Positions 15,215-22,892 of a stretch of 64,000 bases of DNA are shown one piece after another. Every line of letters begins with the position of its first letter. The stretch's first letter is position 1. Source of the stretch: Candidatus Planktophila sulfonica (lineage in GTDB: Bacteria; Actinomycetota; Actinomycetes; Nanopelagicales; Nanopelagicaceae). The notes beneath the pieces were generated by a model. The model saw only the letters and a program-made list of their open reading frames with translations. It was not told where the DNA came from and ran no database searches. The stretch lies in the NCBI RefSeq assembly GCF_002288065.1, contig NZ_CP016773.1, positions 1,116,001 to 1,180,000 of the forward strand, in the 5' to 3' direction. Both the position numbers and the translations under genes were made by a program.

Positions 15215-15616
15215 TTAGGCCGGCTTCTCTTCTAGGTATAAAGCCACGGAATTGATACACCAACGCTCATCAGTTGGGACGTCATAACCCTCGCCAGAGA
15301 AGACATGGCCAAGGTGAGAATCGCACTTTGAGCAGCGAACTTCGGTTCGGATTCGTGGCGCGAGAGAGCGATCTTCAATCAGCTTTACGGCATCGCCCGC
15401 AGTTGGGGCGTAGAAAGATGGCCATCCGCATCCAGAGTGAAATTTTGTTTCAGATTTGAACAGTTCATTGCCACATGCCTTGCAACGATAACTTCCGACT
15501 TTATCTGTGTCCGTGTATTCACCTGTGAATGGTCGCTCTGTTGCACCTTCGCGCAGGACGGAATAAGAAAGTGGATCTAGTCGAGCCTTGAGCTCGTCTT
15601 CATTAATTTCACTCAT
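15215..15616 (-). CDS. msrB: Peptide-methionine (R)-S-oxide reductase
   Basis: A 133-residue cytoplasmic repair enzyme that reduces methionine-R-sulfoxide. It has both zinc CxxC pairs (CKACGNELF and CSKCDSHLGH), the substrate region FHSGCGWPSFYAP, and the catalytic cysteine in RWCINSVAL near residue 119. The length is typical of stand-alone MsrB. No strong ribosome site; TACGAT lies 9 bases before the ATG, so the leader would be only a few bases long. It is likely monocistronic, or read together with the fucose genes upstream, 27 bases away. Confidence 0.97.
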   Translation of the reverse strand: MSEINEDELKARLDPLSYSVLREGATERPFTGEYTDTDKVGSYRCKACGNELFKSETKFHSGCGWPSFYAPTAGDAVKLIEDRSLAPRIRTEVRCSKCDSHLGHVFSGEGYDVPTDERWCINSVALYLEEKPA

Positions 15617-15643
15617 GATGGCCGAATCGTATCGCGAAAGAAA

Positions 15644-16378
15644 CTAACGCGGAATTCGAAGGCCCTGCATACCGCCATCGACGGCGAGCGAGGTTGCTGT
15701 GGTTGAACCCTGCAAAGGACTTGCAAGATAGCAAAGAGCGCGAGCAACTTCATCAGCGCTGACAAGTCGTCCTAGTGGTTGACGAGCTTCAAGTGCTTTG
15801 CGCTCTGCTTCTGGATCCGCGGCCTGTGCCAATAAACGTTGCACCCACGGAGTATCTGCAGTCCCTGGATTTACACAGTTCACGCGAATTCCTTCGGCAA
15901 CATAATCATTTGCCATCGCCATCGTTAGTGAAAGTACTGCGCCCTTTGTCGAGCTATAAAGCGCGCGCTTTGGAATACCTGCAGTTGCAGCAACTGAACA
16001 GACGTTAACGATTGATGCGCACTTGCTCTTGCGAAGAAGCGGAAGTGAATATCGCGCTGTGCGAACAATTCCTACAACGTTGATATTCATGACCTTGTTC
16101 CACTCGTCAGATGGATTGGCCTCAACATTGCCTACAGCGCTAATTGCAGCGCTATTGATCAGAATGTCTAGTTGTGAAATCTTGGCAAAGGCAGCTTCGA
16201 CTGATGCATCATCGCTGACATCGCATTGAATCCACTGACCGACACCAGCAAGACCGCCTTCAGCAATATCTAAACCAAAAACAGTGGCTCCACCATCAGC
16301 AAGCATCTTCGCAGTTGCGAGTCCGATACCAGAACCGGCGCCGGTTACAGCTGCAGTAAGACCTTTGAATTCAGACAT
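15644..16378 (-). CDS. SDR dehydrogenase, probably 2-keto-3-deoxy-L-fuconate 4-dehydrogenase
   Basis: A 244-residue classical short-chain dehydrogenase. It shows the TGAGSGIG cofactor loop (about residues 12-19), LDIAEGG at the end of the second strand (Asp, so NAD is favoured), the NSAAIS motif, catalytic Ser in NVCSVAATAG, and YSSTKGA (Tyr/Lys). It starts at the ATG at 16378, overlapping the fuconate dehydratase stop as TAATG. In the Xanthomonas-type non-phosphorylating fucose pathway an SDR oxidises 2-keto-3-deoxy-L-fuconate at C4. The assignment rests mainly on coupling with the dehydratase; other sugar-acid substrates are possible. Confidence 0.78.
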   Translation of the reverse strand: MSEFKGLTAAVTGAGSGIGLATAKMLADGGATVFGLDIAEGGLAGVGQWIQCDVSDDASVEAAFAKISQLDILINSAAISAVGNVEANPSDEWNKVMNINVVGIVRTARYSLPLLRKSKCASIVNVCSVAATAGIPKRALYSSTKGAVLSLTMAMANDYVAEGIRVNCVNPGTADTPWVQRLLAQAADPEAERKALEARQPLGRLVSADEVARALCYLASPLQGSTTATSLAVDGGMQGLRIPR

Positions 16379-17676
16379 TAAGCGTTTGCCCATTCTTTTC
16401 CATGTGGGAATGTGAAGTCAGCAATTGACTGTGCATGCATTTCTCCGCCGGTGCCTGGATCAACGGGAGGCATGTAATACGCATTCTGAATATTTGTTGG
16501 GACAACAAAGTGTTCGTGCAAGTGATCGACGAATTCGACAACACGTCCATCATGATGACCTGTCACAGCAACTGCATCAAACATTGCAAGGTGCTGAACG
16601 AGTTCGCAGAGACCGACTCCGCCTGCGTGAGGACAGACAGGGACTCCAAACTTTGCAGCCATCAAGATGTTGGCAATGTTCTCGTTAACGCCAGCAACAC
16701 GAGTTGCATCAATCTGCATAAATGAGAATGACTTCGCCTGAAGCATCTGCTTAAAGAGAATGCGGTTCATTCCGTGCTCACCAGTTGCAACACGAACTGG
16801 AGCAATCGCCTTTGCAATTGCTGCATGGCCAAGAACATCATCTGGGTTAGTTGGTTCTTCAACCCAGTGAAGGTTTACATCGCCAATTCCCTTAATCCAT
16901 TCGATTGCTTGGTTTACATCCCATACCTGGTTTGCATCGATAGCAATCTTGATATCTGGGCCGACAGCTTCGCGTGCAAGACGAAGACGTCGCTTGTCAT
17001 CTTCAAGAGATCCGCCACACTTCAATTTAATAAGTGTGTAGCCGTCAGCAACTGCTTCCTTTGCAAGGCGGACCATCTTCTCGTCGCTATATCCGAGCCA
17101 TCCTGGAGTAGTTGTATATGCAGGAAGTCCTTCAGCGCGAAGCTTTGCTTCATTTGCAGCGCGCTGTGGTTCAGCTTTGCGAAGAATTTCAAGTGCTTCA
17201 GCTGGAGTAAGCGCATCAGTGATGTAACGGAAATCTACGAGTTCAACAATCTGCTCTGGTGTCAGATCAGAGAGGAACTTCCAGAGTGGCTTCTTTGCCT
17301 GCTTTGTAACGAGATCCCATGCAGCGTTAACAACTGCACCGGCAGCCATTTGAGTAACGCCCTTTTCTGGTCCGAGCCAGCGAATCTGTGAATCGCGAAC
17401 CAAGCTACGAGCGAAGTCGCCCATGCTGGTTGCGAGATCTGCAACATCGCGACCAACTGCGTAAGGAGCAAGCTGCGCAATCATGTCGCACTGCAAATCA
17501 TTTCCGCGGCCGCAAGTAAAGACAAAGCCGTGACCTTGCAGCGAAGGGTCATCAGTTTCAAGGATGAGAAGAGCGGCCGAATAATCTGGTTCCTTATTCA
17601 TTGCATCGGAACCGTCGAGACCACGTGAAGTTGGGAATCGAACATCTACAGTTTTAAATCCAGTTACCTTAGGCAT
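16378..17676 (-). CDS. L-fuconate dehydratase (enolase superfamily)
   Basis: A 432-residue member of the FucD/ENOSF1 group. The N-terminal capping domain carries the group's conserved [17 protein letters not shown] and [12 protein letters not shown]. The barrel has the base lysine in LIKLKCGG, metal ligands in [14 protein letters not shown] and ATGEH, and a C-terminal [12 protein letters not shown]. It dehydrates L-fuconate to 2-keto-3-deoxy-L-fuconate. AAAGGGATG lies just before the ATG at 17676. It is divergent from the aldo-keto reductase gene across 66 bases and coupled to the SDR. Of all cluster members, this one identifies the substrate best. Confidence 0.92.
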   Translation of the reverse strand: MPKVTGFKTVDVRFPTSRGLDGSDAMNKEPDYSAALLILETDDPSLQGHGFVFTCGRGNDLQCDMIAQLAPYAVGRDVADLATSMGDFARSLVRDSQIRWLGPEKGVTQMAAGAVVNAAWDLVTKQAKKPLWKFLSDLTPEQIVELVDFRYITDALTPAEALEILRKAEPQRAANEAKLRAEGLPAYTTTPGWLGYSDEKMVRLAKEAVADGYTLIKLKCGGSLEDDKRRLRLAREAVGPDIKIAIDANQVWDVNQAIEWIKGIGDVNLHWVEEPTNPDDVLGHAAIAKAIAPVRVATGEHGMNRILFKQMLQAKSFSFMQIDATRVAGVNENIANILMAAKFGVPVCPHAGGVGLCELVQHLAMFDAVAVTGHHDGRVVEFVDHLHEHFVVPTNIQNAYYMPPVDPGTGGEMHAQSIADFTFPHGKEWANA

Positions 17677-17724
17677 GACATCCCTTTACTTGTTTGAAAA
17701 CTGACTCTTCGCTTGAACTACAAA

Positions 17725-17736
17725 ATCATATATGAT
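17725..17736. promoter_or_regulatory. Palindromic overlapping -10 boxes of the divergent fucose promoters
   Basis: ATCATATATGAT is a perfect palindrome, so it offers TATGAT as a -10 box on both strands. On plus, TATGAT (17731-17736) ends 6 bases before the ATG at 17743, suggesting a leaderless aldo-keto reductase mRNA. On minus, TATGAT (17730-17725) lies 48 bases ahead of the fuconate dehydratase ATG. The palindrome could also be an operator. No good -35 was seen on either strand. Confidence 0.55.
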
Positions 17737-17742
17737 GAATTT

Positions 17743-18720
17743 ATGGCGCGATATAGCGAAAAAGTTAAATTAAAGCGTTCAAATCTTGAAGTAACTCGCA
17801 TGGGGTTAGGTACTGCCCCTCTCGGTGGATTATTTAAATCTGTTACCGATGAAGATGGCGAAGACCTTCTCAATACTGCTCTCGATCTCGGTATCAACTA
17901 CTTCGACACTGCGCCGCAATATGGCCATGGAGTCGCTGAAATGCGCGTAGGTAAGGCGCTCCAAAAGACTTCCAAACCTTTTGTTATCGAGACCAAAGTT
18001 GGTCGTGTTCTTCGCCATGTTGAAGGCGTCGAACCAGAGCAATGGTTCCCAGATGCACCGCGAAATATTGTCCCTATCTATGACTATTCCAAAGATGGAA
18101 TCAAGCAAGCATTTGAAGAGAGCCTCGAGCGATTAGGGCTTCCACATATCGATATTGTCTTGATGCACGATGCTGAGGATTACATCAAAGAGGCAACAGA
18201 GAATGCATTTCCTGTTCTAGCCGATCTTCGTTCACAAGGCCTGATTAAAGCTATTGGCCTCGGCATGAACTATGTAGAACCAGCCCTTGAAATCATGAAG
18301 GGAACAGATCTCGATATCGCACTTATTGCCGGCCGATTTACTCTGCTTGATCAAGTCGCACAGAATGAACTCTTTCCATACGCGCTCAAAAATAGTATTG
18401 ATATCTCTATGGGCGGAGTTCTTAACTCTGGCGTCCTGGCTAATCCAGTTGCTGGTGCTACATATAACTATCTTCCTGCCTCTGATGAAATCATCGCTCG
18501 CGCCAAGGCAATCTGCGATTTCCTAAAAGAGCGCGATGTACCGCTACTTGCTGCAGCGCTGCAATATCCATTGCGCCACCCAGCTGTAACAACTGTCATT
18601 GTTGGTCCACGCACCTGCAATGAGCTCGAAGTAAATATCGAAAACTTTGAGCACAAACTTCCGGATAATCTCTGGACCGAACTTGAAGATGCAGGCTTGA
18701 TTGCGAAGTTGGCTGTATGA
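17743..18720 (+). CDS. Aldo-keto reductase, probable L-fucose (D-threo-aldose) 1-dehydrogenase
   Basis: A 325-residue (beta/alpha)8 reductase. It shows GLGTAPLGGLF at the start, catalytic FDTAPQYGHG (Asp and Tyr near 50-55), the ETKVGR lysine, LMHDAED with the active-site His, and a C-terminal cofactor segment VIVGPRTCNEL. The family includes NAD(P)-dependent L-fucose/D-arabinose 1-dehydrogenases that produce the lactone. The ATG at 17743 is used: it lies 6 bases after TATGAT with no ribosome site, whereas a TTG at 17713 would precede the promoter box. It leads a five-gene plus-strand operon with mutarotase, FAH, dehydrogenase and lactonase genes. Confidence 0.85.
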   Translation: MARYSEKVKLKRSNLEVTRMGLGTAPLGGLFKSVTDEDGEDLLNTALDLGINYFDTAPQYGHGVAEMRVGKALQKTSKPFVIETKVGRVLRHVEGVEPEQWFPDAPRNIVPIYDYSKDGIKQAFEESLERLGLPHIDIVLMHDAEDYIKEATENAFPVLADLRSQGLIKAIGLGMNYVEPALEIMKGTDLDIALIAGRFTLLDQVAQNELFPYALKNSIDISMGGVLNSGVLANPVAGATYNYLPASDEIIARAKAICDFLKERDVPLLAAALQYPLRHPAVTTVIVGPRTCNELEVNIENFEHKLPDNLWTELEDAGLIAKLAV

Positions 18721-19046
18721 CCATCAAGCGCATCGGCCAAGTAATCGGCATTAAGCCAGAAGAAATTGCAGAGTACGAACGCATTCACGAAAATATCTGG
18801 CCAACTGTTGCAGCAACGCTCAAGCGTGCCAATATCCAGAATTATTCAATTTTCCGTTACGAGAATTTGCTCTTCGCATATATGGAGTACACAGGCACGG
18901 ATTACGAAGCAGATATGGCTCTCATTGCCGCAGATCCTGAGACCCAGAATTGGTGGAAGATCACTGCTCCGATGCAGGTACAGGTTTCCGAAGCGCGCGA
19001 TGGCGAGTGGTGGCATACCCTTCACCAGAACTTCCACCTCGACTAA
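18717..19046 (+). CDS. L-rhamnose/L-fucose mutarotase family protein
   Basis: A 109-residue dimeric alpha+beta barrel protein of the RhaM (DUF718) family. It shows EYERIHENIWPTVAATLKR (catalytic His), NYSIFRYENLLFAYMEY, and the C-terminal WWKITAPMQV with a WWH element. It interconverts alpha and beta anomers of a 6-deoxyhexose. In this operon the likely substrate is L-fucose. Coupled to the aldo-keto reductase by an ATGA overlap. RhaM and fucose mutarotase of this fold cannot be told apart from sequence alone. Confidence 0.9.
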   Translation: MTIKRIGQVIGIKPEEIAEYERIHENIWPTVAATLKRANIQNYSIFRYENLLFAYMEYTGTDYEADMALIAADPETQNWWKITAPMQVQVSEARDGEWWHTLHQNFHLD

Positions 19047-19058
19047 CGAAGGATTGCA

Positions 19059-19901
19059 ATGAAATTCTCAGTACTTAAAACAAAAGATTCTCAGTACCAG
19101 TTTGCAGTCACCGTTAATGGAGTACACAAATCAATAGATGGGCTTCCAACTCTGACAGAAGCTATGCATCTCACTCTCGAAGAACTCAAGGCACGTACTG
19201 CTAGCGCAGGTGCTGAAGTATCCGGAGAACTTGCAGCACCTATCGCCTTTGAAATTGAACTCTGGGGCGCAGGCGTTACCTACCTTCGTTCACGAGATGC
19301 ACGTAAAGAAGAGAGCGGCGTCCCAGACGTTTATCAACGTGTCTATGAAGCAGATCGCCCAGAGCTATTCTTCAAATCAACTGCTGTGCGTGCTCGTGGA
19401 ACTGCTGCGCCAATCGGTATTCGTTACGACTCTGAAGCCTCAGTTCCAGAACCAGAAGTAGCTATCTATATAAATAAGCATCGCGAAATTATTGGTTACG
19501 CCATCTGTAACGATGTCACTGCTCGTTCTATAGAAGGCGAGAACCCGCTCTACCTTTCTCAAGCAAAGATCTACATTGGCTCAACTGCGATTGGCCCAGA
19601 TATCACTCCCGCTTGGCTGGCTCCTGCTGCTAAAGAGATGAGCATCAAGGCGAAGATTCTTCGTGGATCTACCTTGGTCTGGGAGGCAGAGACATCTCTT
19701 GGTGCACTTAATCGCACACTTGAAGATCTCGTTGATTACGTCTTTAGATGCCAAGACTTCCCACACGGTCTCATTCTTTCGACAGGAACTGGAATCGTTC
19801 CACCGTTGGATATCGCACTCGCTGCCGGAGATATCGTCGAAATCGATGTTGCAGGCGTTGGAGTTCTTTCAAACCCAGTCGTAGTTATTCCTGAAAGGTA
19901 A
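19059..19901 (+). CDS. Fumarylacetoacetate hydrolase (FAH) family protein of sugar-acid catabolism
   Basis: A 280-residue FAH-fold enzyme. The N-terminal third is short, followed by the catalytic core: WGAGVTYLRSRDARKEE, PELFFKST, SVPEPEVAIYINKH (metal-binding Glu residues), GYAICNDVTARSIEGEN, and LSTGTGIVPP. In the fucose pathway a FAH protein cleaves 2,4-diketo-3-deoxy-L-fuconate to pyruvate and L-lactate. The RSRDARKEES and YQRVYEADRPELF segments look closer to 2-keto-3-deoxy-arabinonate dehydratase-type (KdaD/AraD1) FAH proteins, so hydrolase versus dehydratase activity is open. GAAGGA lies about 6 bases before the ATG. Confidence 0.8.
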   Translation: MKFSVLKTKDSQYQFAVTVNGVHKSIDGLPTLTEAMHLTLEELKARTASAGAEVSGELAAPIAFEIELWGAGVTYLRSRDARKEESGVPDVYQRVYEADRPELFFKSTAVRARGTAAPIGIRYDSEASVPEPEVAIYINKHREIIGYAICNDVTARSIEGENPLYLSQAKIYIGSTAIGPDITPAWLAPAAKEMSIKAKILRGSTLVWEAETSLGALNRTLEDLVDYVFRCQDFPHGLILSTGTGIVPPLDIALAAGDIVEIDVAGVGVLSNPVVVIPER

Positions 19902-19907
19902 GTAACA

Positions 19908-20810
19908 GTGTCAACGGTGAAGGTATGGACTCAATGGTCTGACCTCGTTGCGCCACCAGGAATTACCTTGCTCTCCCCCGAGAACTTTCCACTTGATTCA
20001 TCTGATCTATCGGAAATTGATTTCTACGTACCTCTTTATATGGGTGGCGCTAAAGCGCTTTCCTATGCGGCCCAAATGCCTAACCTCAAGACCTTGCAGA
20101 TGCTCAATGCAGGATATGACGATGCACTCGCCTATCTGCGACCAGGAATCACACTCTGCAATGCTCGCGGCGTCCATGATGCTTCCACTGCAGAGCTCGC
20201 AGTCGGTTTAGCAATCTCTTCCCGTCGCGGATTTCCAGAATTTATGCGCGAGCAGATAGCAGGCAACTGGAGTCACCATCGAACCGCTGCGCTTTCAGAT
20301 AGCAAAATCGGAATTGTTGGATTCGGTTCTATTGGAAAAAAGATTGCCCAGAATCTTTCTGGCTTTGAAGTATCCATCACCGCTTTTACGCAATCGGGCC
20401 GCGATGGTTCACTCACTATTGATCAGCTAGATAGCCATCTGCCGAATTTAGATATCGTGATTTTAATTCTTCCGCTATCTGATTCTTCACGCCATCTCTT
20501 CGACGCTGAAAGACTTTCCAAGATGAAGGATGGGGCGCTACTCATCAACGTTGCTCGCGGTCCTGTAGTAGATACAGGTGCCCTCGTTAAGGAACTTAAC
20601 TCAGGACGCATCTTTGCCGCTCTCGATGTGACAGACCCAGAGCCACTTCCATCTGGTCATCCGCTCTGGAGCGCGAAGAATGTACAGATAGTTCCTCATA
20701 TTGGTGGAAATTCGGAAGCTTTTGAACCTCGCGGACGAGCGCTGATTGAATCTCAGCTCAAGCTCCTTGCAGCGGGAAAACCTCTTGAACATGTTGTCGC
20801 GCAAGGTTAA
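19908..20810 (+). CDS. D-isomer-specific 2-hydroxyacid dehydrogenase
   Basis: A 300-residue NAD-dependent dehydrogenase. It shows the Rossmann loop VGFGSIGKKIA (about residues 136-146), the conserved NVARGPVVDTGALV with the catalytic Arg, the Glu region DVTDPEPLPSGHPLW, and the catalytic His in VPHIGGNS. It starts with GTG at 19908. It is not one of the classical six fucose-pathway enzymes. It may reduce a 2-keto acid such as pyruvate or a deoxy-sugar-acid intermediate, balancing NADH (inference). Substrate unknown. Confidence 0.85.
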   Translation: MSTVKVWTQWSDLVAPPGITLLSPENFPLDSSDLSEIDFYVPLYMGGAKALSYAAQMPNLKTLQMLNAGYDDALAYLRPGITLCNARGVHDASTAELAVGLAISSRRGFPEFMREQIAGNWSHHRTAALSDSKIGIVGFGSIGKKIAQNLSGFEVSITAFTQSGRDGSLTIDQLDSHLPNLDIVILILPLSDSSRHLFDAERLSKMKDGALLINVARGPVVDTGALVKELNSGRIFAALDVTDPEPLPSGHPLWSAKNVQIVPHIGGNSEAFEPRGRALIESQLKLLAAGKPLEHVVAQG

Positions 20811-20819
20811 TTTGCAACC

Positions 20820-21671
20820 ATGAGAATCGATTCACACCACCACCTATGGGATTTATCTAATCGTCCGCAAGAGTGGATGGTAGGCGATGGCATGGATCCT
20901 GTCCGTCGCAACTTTCTCGCCGATGATCTACGTAGTGCGATATCTGGAACCAGAATTGAAAAAACAATCCTTGTTCATGCAACAACTACCAACGATGAAA
21001 CGTATGAACTCTTAGCGCTTGCAGAAACTGACCCAACAATTGTTGGCGTGGTTGGCTGGCTGCAAATTGATTCGCCTGATGCAATCGCAGATTGTGAAAA
21101 ATACTTGCAAGCACCGGGCGCCAGCTACCTCAAAGGTATCCGCGATGTCGCACAAGATCTTCCGGATTCTAACTATCTAGCAAAGCCACAGTCGATTGCC
21201 ACTGTGCAACAACTCGGCAAGATGGGTTTGACCTACGACATTCTTACCAAGACCCCAGAACTCAAAGCTGCTATTGAATTAGTGAAGGCTTGCCCTGATG
21301 TGCAATTTGTTCTCGACCACATTTCTAAGCCTTATATTGCAAAAGAAGAAATCGAACCCTGGAAATCTCTGATCTCAGAACTTGCTGCTTTCGAAAATGT
21401 CTCCTGCAAGATTTCCGGAATGGTGACAGAAGCAAAGTGGAACACTTGGCAGACTAGTGACTTCGCCCCATACGTCGATCACATCATCACTAGCTTCACC
21501 CCACAGCGTCTGATGTTCGGCTCGGACTGGCCGGTCGCCCTATTGGCCGCCTCTAGTTATTCAGAGGTGGTTCACCTAGCCGAGAGCCTGACAGCAAAGT
21601 TTTCGGAAACGGAAAATGAACTTTTCTGGCTAGAAAATGCGATTTCTGCATACAAGATAACGAAGCTGTAA
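20820..21671 (+). CDS. Amidohydrolase-2 lactonase, probable L-fuconolactonase
   Basis: A 283-residue TIM-barrel hydrolase of the COG3618 lactonase group. It has the N-terminal metal motif DSHHHLWDL, YLKGIRD, FVLDHISKP (His), CKISGMVTEA, and the terminal metal Asp in FGSDWPV. Members open L-fucono-1,5-lactone or related sugar lactones. In this operon it acts between the 1-dehydrogenase and the dehydratase. The gene starts at the ATG at 20820, 9 bases after the previous stop, and is the last gene before the ABC importer. Confidence 0.87.
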   Translation: MRIDSHHHLWDLSNRPQEWMVGDGMDPVRRNFLADDLRSAISGTRIEKTILVHATTTNDETYELLALAETDPTIVGVVGWLQIDSPDAIADCEKYLQAPGASYLKGIRDVAQDLPDSNYLAKPQSIATVQQLGKMGLTYDILTKTPELKAAIELVKACPDVQFVLDHISKPYIAKEEIEPWKSLISELAAFENVSCKISGMVTEAKWNTWQTSDFAPYVDHIITSFTPQRLMFGSDWPVALLAASSYSEVVHLAESLTAKFSETENELFWLENAISAYKITKL

Positions 21672-21708
21672 CGATTGGCTTTACCGCTCGGTAAATACCC
21701 CCTTCCTA

Positions 21709-21737
21709 TTGAGTGCTACCTCTTGCGGACATAAGAT
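21709..21737 (+). promoter_or_regulatory. Candidate promoter of the ribose-type sugar importer
   Basis: TTGAGT, a 17-base spacer and TAAGAT lie 40 bases ahead of the binding-protein ATG, and a strong ribosome site GAAGGAG sits 7-8 bases before it. This suggests the importer has its own promoter in addition to read-through from the catabolic operon. Confidence 0.5.
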
Positions 21738-21776
21738 TCCCACACAGCAATTCGGCTGCTTTTGAAGGAGATATAA

Positions 21777-22775
21777 ATGAAGAAAGGTCTAATGACAGTT
21801 GCTGCAGTTGCAGCACTGGCGCTAGTAGCTGGAACAACAGGTCCAGTAGCTGCAGCAGATAAGACTCTCAAGATCGAATTGATCTCAAAGGGCGAAACAC
21901 ACCAATTTTGGCAGGCAGTAAAGAAGGGTGCTGAAGATCAGGCTAAGAAGATGAATGCAGAAATTCACTTCGTTGGTCCAGCAGCAGAAACAATGATCGA
22001 TAAGCAGCTTGAAATGCTTGATGCAGCAATTGCACTTAAGCCAGATGCAATCGGTTACGCAGCACTTGGTACAACACAGTCACTTCCAAAGCTCAAGGCA
22101 GCTAAGGCAGCAGGCATTCCTGTGTACATGTTCGATACAGCTGCAAGCTGTGAAGGTGGAGTTCCTGCACTAGGACCAAACTCTGACTGCGCACTTGGCG
22201 TTGCATACACAAACTCAACAGCTGCTGGCGCACTCGCTGCAGACTGGATGGCTAAGTTGGTTGGTAACAAGGGTAAGGTTTTGGTTGTCGGTCACTCACA
22301 GACAAACCAGACAGGTATCGACCGTGCAAACGGATTTATCAACCGCATCAAGGCTAAGTACAAGGGCATCAAGCTCCTTACACCTCAGTACGCTGAAGGT
22401 GGAGATGCTCTCAAGGCACAGGAAATCGTTAGCGCATCACTCGTTGCTAACAAGGACCTCAAGGGTGTCTACGGAACTAACGAAGGTGTATCAATCGGCG
22501 CTGGACAGGCATTCAAGGCTGCAAAGCTTAAGAATGGCGCAGTTAAGTTGATCGGATTCGACTCAGGAAAGCAGCAGATGGCAAACATCAAGTCTGGTCT
22601 CCAGTCAGGTGCAATCACACAGAGCCCAATGGGTATCGGTGCAAAGACTGTCGAAGCTCTCGTTAACTACGTACGTAACAAGACAGTTCCAAAGAACCTT
22701 ATCGATACAGGTTTCTACTACTACGATAAGAAGAACATCACCGATCCAAAGATCGCTGGTAACCTCTACGAATAA
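21777..22775 (+). CDS. Ribose-type sugar ABC importer substrate-binding protein
   Basis: A 332-residue exported protein. A Sec signal (MKKGLMTVAAVAALALVAGT, cleavage after VAA near residue 26) is followed by a periplasmic-binding-protein 4 (RbsB-like) fold: KGETHQFWQAVKKGAEDQAK, LKPDAIGYAALG, IPVYMFDTAA and GVYGTNEGVSIGAGQAF. There is no lipobox. Given the flanking genes the ligand is probably L-fucose or another 6-deoxyhexose. The codon use is highly biased, consistent with strong expression. Confidence 0.9.
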   Translation: MKKGLMTVAAVAALALVAGTTGPVAAADKTLKIELISKGETHQFWQAVKKGAEDQAKKMNAEIHFVGPAAETMIDKQLEMLDAAIALKPDAIGYAALGTTQSLPKLKAAKAAGIPVYMFDTAASCEGGVPALGPNSDCALGVAYTNSTAAGALAADWMAKLVGNKGKVLVVGHSQTNQTGIDRANGFINRIKAKYKGIKLLTPQYAEGGDALKAQEIVSASLVANKDLKGVYGTNEGVSIGAGQAFKAAKLKNGAVKLIGFDSGKQQMANIKSGLQSGAITQSPMGIGAKTVEALVNYVRNKTVPKNLIDTGFYYYDKKNITDPKIAGNLYE

Positions 22776-22806
22776 GTCGAATTCGACTCATTGGTAAGAA
22801 ATTGAG

Positions 22807-22846
22807 GCATGGTGGCCGGGAGCAATCTCGGCCACCATGCTTTATT
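22807..22846 (+). terminator. Intercistronic hairpin, partial terminator
   Basis: GCATGGTGGCCG and CGGCCACCATGC form a perfect 12-bp stem with a 10-base loop, followed by TTTATT. It lies between the binding-protein and ATPase genes. It probably lets most transcripts end after the binding protein while some continue, giving the usual excess of binding protein. Confidence 0.75.
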
Positions 22847-22892
22847 CTTAAGTAAATAAGTTCATCGAACATCTAGATATAAGGTGAAAATA

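Noticed and set aside
16774-17391. 205-residue Cys-rich ORF antisense to the fuconate dehydratase
   Set aside because: A shadow of a strongly conserved gene; the Cys richness comes from the complement of Ala/Thr codons, and no ribosome site or homology is seen.
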